From Saccoglossus kowalevskii (lineage: Eukaryota > Hemichordata > Enteropneusta > Harrimaniidae), in assembly GCF_000003605.2 (NCBI RefSeq), contig NW_003124545.1, forward strand, positions 1-64,000: 64,000 bases of DNA, written 5' to 3'. Below the pieces are notes generated by a model. That model was not told where the DNA came from. It saw only the letters and a list, made by a program, of their open reading frames with translations, and ran no database searches. Positions within the stretch are counted from its first letter, which is position 1; each line of letters opens with the position of its first letter. Below, one piece after another: positions 62,111 to 64,000 of the stretch. Made by a program: the position numbers and the translations under genes.

Positions 62111-64000
62111 TGGTTCTATTTGGGTAGAGTCTTCAGTATAGAGTAGATATATCAGTGTGGATGGCTTGTAACCGACAGTTGGTATCATATTGTTGGTATG
62201 GTTCTATTTGAGTAGAGTCTTCAGTATAGAGTAGATATATCAGTGTGGGTGGATTGTAACTAACAGCTGATATCATATTGTTCGTATGGTTCTATTTGAG
62301 TAGAGTCTTCAGTATAGAGTAGATATATCAGTGTGGATGGATTGTAACTGATAGATGGTATTATATTGTTGGTATGGTTCTATTTGGGTTGAGCCTTCAG
62401 TATAGATTAGATATATCAGTGTGGAAGGATTGTAACTGACAGCTGCTATCATATTGTTTGTATGCTTCTATTTGGATATAGTCTTCAGTATAGAGTAGAT
62501 ATATCAATGTGGATATATTGTAACTGACAGCTGGTATCATATTGTTGGTATGGTTCTATTTGAGTAGAGTCTTCAGTATAGAGGAGATATATCAGTGTGG
62601 ATGGATTGTAACTGACAGTTGGTATCATATTGTTGGTATAGTTCTATTTGAGTAGAGTCTTCAGTATAGAGTAGATATATCAGAGTAGATGGATCGTAAC
62701 TAACAGCTGCTATCATATTGTTTATATGGTTCTATTTGGGTAGAGTCTCCAGTATAGAGTAGATATATCAGTGTAGATGGATCGTAACTGACAGCTGCTA
62801 TCATATTGTTTGTAAGGTTCTATTTGGGTAGAGTCTTCAGTATAGAGTAGATATATCAGTGTGGATGGATTGTAACTGACAGCTGGTATCATATTGTTTG
62901 TATGGTTCTATTTGGGTAGAGTCTTCAGTATAGAGTAGATATATCAGTGTGGATGGATTGTAACTGACAGCTGGTATCATATTGTTTGTATGGTTCTATT
63001 TGGGTAAAGTCTTCAGTATAGAGTAGATTTATCAGTGTGGATGGCTTGTAACCGACAGTTGGTATCATATTGTTGATATGGTTCTATTTGAGTAGAGTCT
63101 TCAGTATAGAGTAGATATATCAGTGTGGGTGGATTGTAACTAACAGCTGATATCATATTGTTCGTATGGTTCTATTTGAGTAGAGTCTTCAGTATAGAGT
63201 AGATATATCAGTGTGGGTGGATTGTAACTAACAGCTGATATCATATTGTTGGCATGGTTCTATTTGAGTAGAGTCTTCAGTATAGAGTAGATATATCAGT
63301 GTGGATGGATTGTAACTGCCAGCTGATATCATATTGTTGGCATGGTTCTATTTGGATAGAGTCTTCAGTATAGAGTAGATATATCAGTGTGGATGGATTG
63401 TAACTGACAGCTGGTATCATATTGTTGGTATGGTTCTATTTGGGTAGAGTCTTCAGTATAGAGTAGATATATCAGTGTGGATGGATTGTAACTAACAGCT
63501 GGTATCATATTGTTGGTATGGTTCTATTTGGGTAGAGTCTTCAGTATAGAGTAGATATATCAGTGTAGATGGATCGTAACTAACAGCTGCTATCATATTG
63601 TTTATATGGTTCTATTTGGGTAGAGTCTCCAGTATAGAGTAGATATATCAGTGTAGATGGATCGTAACTGACAGCTGCTATCATATTGTTTGTAAGGTTC
63701 TATTTGGGTAGAGTCTTCAGTAAAGAGTAGATATATCAGTGTGGATGGATTGTAACTGACAGCTGGTATCATATTGTTTGTATGGTTCTATTTGCGTAGA
63801 GTCTTCAGTATAGAGTAGATATATCAGTGTGGATGGATTGTAACTGACAGCTGGTATCATATTGTTTGTATGGTTCTATTTGGGTAAAGTCTTCAGTATA
63901 GAGTAGATATATCAGTGTGGATGGCTTGTAACCGACAGTTGGTATCATATTGTTGGCATGGTTCTATTTGAGTAGAGTCTTCAGTACGGAGTAGATATAT

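Larger units (their letters stand above)
1..64000 (+). repeat. 88-bp satellite DNA array, about 728 units
   Basis: Every line of the window reads as the same unit of about 88 bp, head to tail, with no inverted unit and no unique DNA. The unit begins atcagtgtgg and ends gtagatat. The first unit starts at base 3 and the last complete one ends at 63998, so the array runs past both edges. Most units differ from the canonical form at 0-6 positions. Most are exactly 88 bp, with rare 74-, 86-, 87-, 89-, 90- and 97-bp forms. Tandem satellites of this kind are typically non-coding heterochromatin in eukaryotes. A centromeric or pericentromeric position is likely but cannot be shown here. I do not recognise the family by name. 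Strand is given relative to the G/T-rich strand. Confidence 0.98.
52500..64000 (+). repeat. Domain XII: type III array with CpG-bearing units
   Basis: Units carry ctgatatcat, ggcatgg, gagtagag, aactaacag, gatcgtaac, aaccgacag, gtacggag and ggcttgtaac. Three successive units at 56519-56782 are identical to one another. Odd-length units include 59598-59687 and the one-base-short ggttcttttggg near 58593 and 62027. The array continues beyond the right edge. No gene or unique sequence in 11.5 kb. Confidence 0.85.

Noticed and set aside
1-64000. CRISPR array
   Set aside because: The repeats are directly adjacent, with no unique spacers between constant repeats. Variation is spread along the unit, as in a satellite.
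1-64000. Telomeric or simple-sequence repeat
   Set aside because: The plus strand is G/T-rich, but no short TTAGGG-like or microsatellite tract occurs. The period is 88 bp.
1-64000. TATA-box promoters at the gatatatc unit junctions
   Set aside because: The motif occurs at nearly every junction because it is part of the unit, and no initiator, start or gene follows it. It could only be called with transcript evidence.

Overview
The whole 64 kb is one uninterrupted tandem satellite array. A single unit of about 88 bp is repeated roughly 728 times, always head to tail in the same orientation. I found no gene, RNA gene, transposon, inversion or stretch of unique sequence on either strand. A canonical unit with no deviations lies at 8271-8358. 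Counted by hand it holds A22 C8 G25 T33 (37.5% GC), contains no CpG, and has one CAGCTG (PvuII) site at unit positions 26-31. Long, diverged, higher-order-repeat (HOR) satellite arrays of this kind are typical of centromeric, pericentromeric or other heterochromatic DNA of a eukaryote, most likely an animal or plant. Nothing here identifies the species.

The array is a mosaic of variant domains. (I) 1-6850 is largely built of two alternating unit types, giving a 176-bp dimer. (II) 6850-14850 is dominated by gggtagag units with cagtatgg/catactg variants, and holds a duplicated block of about 2.4 kb. (III) 14850-17040 carries ctgatatc, ggcatgg, gagtagag and ggcttgt variants. (IV) 17040-25670 mixes types, with a 352-bp four-unit repeat and a relocated copy of part of II. 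(V) 25670-31000 starts with a piece of I, followed by three overlapping copies of a block spaced 1669 and 1319 bp apart; its last copy is also the first 870 bp of the window. (VI) 31000-33500 holds a 1142-bp repeat. (VII) 33500-40430 is rich in an 86-bp unit subfamily. (VIII) 40430-45000 carries a 1317-bp repeat. (IX) 44970-46230 is a near-identical copy of parts of I from about 42 kb away. (X) 46230-47150 is a copy of III. (XI) 47150-52500 resembles VII and II. (XII) 52500-64000 is type III again, with 264- to 3433-bp repeats and one intruding piece of VII. Domain borders are approximate.

The repeat offsets are almost all whole multiples of 88 bp, corrected by the few odd-length units (74, 86, 90 and 97 bp). 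This is the known signature of unequal crossing-over and gene conversion between units in register. Shared rare changes allow part of the order of events to be inferred. The only open reading frames, 60-77 codons on the minus strand, are chance readings of two to three units and are not called as genes. I saw no undescribed gene system. What merits attention is the layered HOR architecture, the strand-asymmetric and CpG-free unit, the nucleosome-sized dimer, and the long-range copies inside the array.
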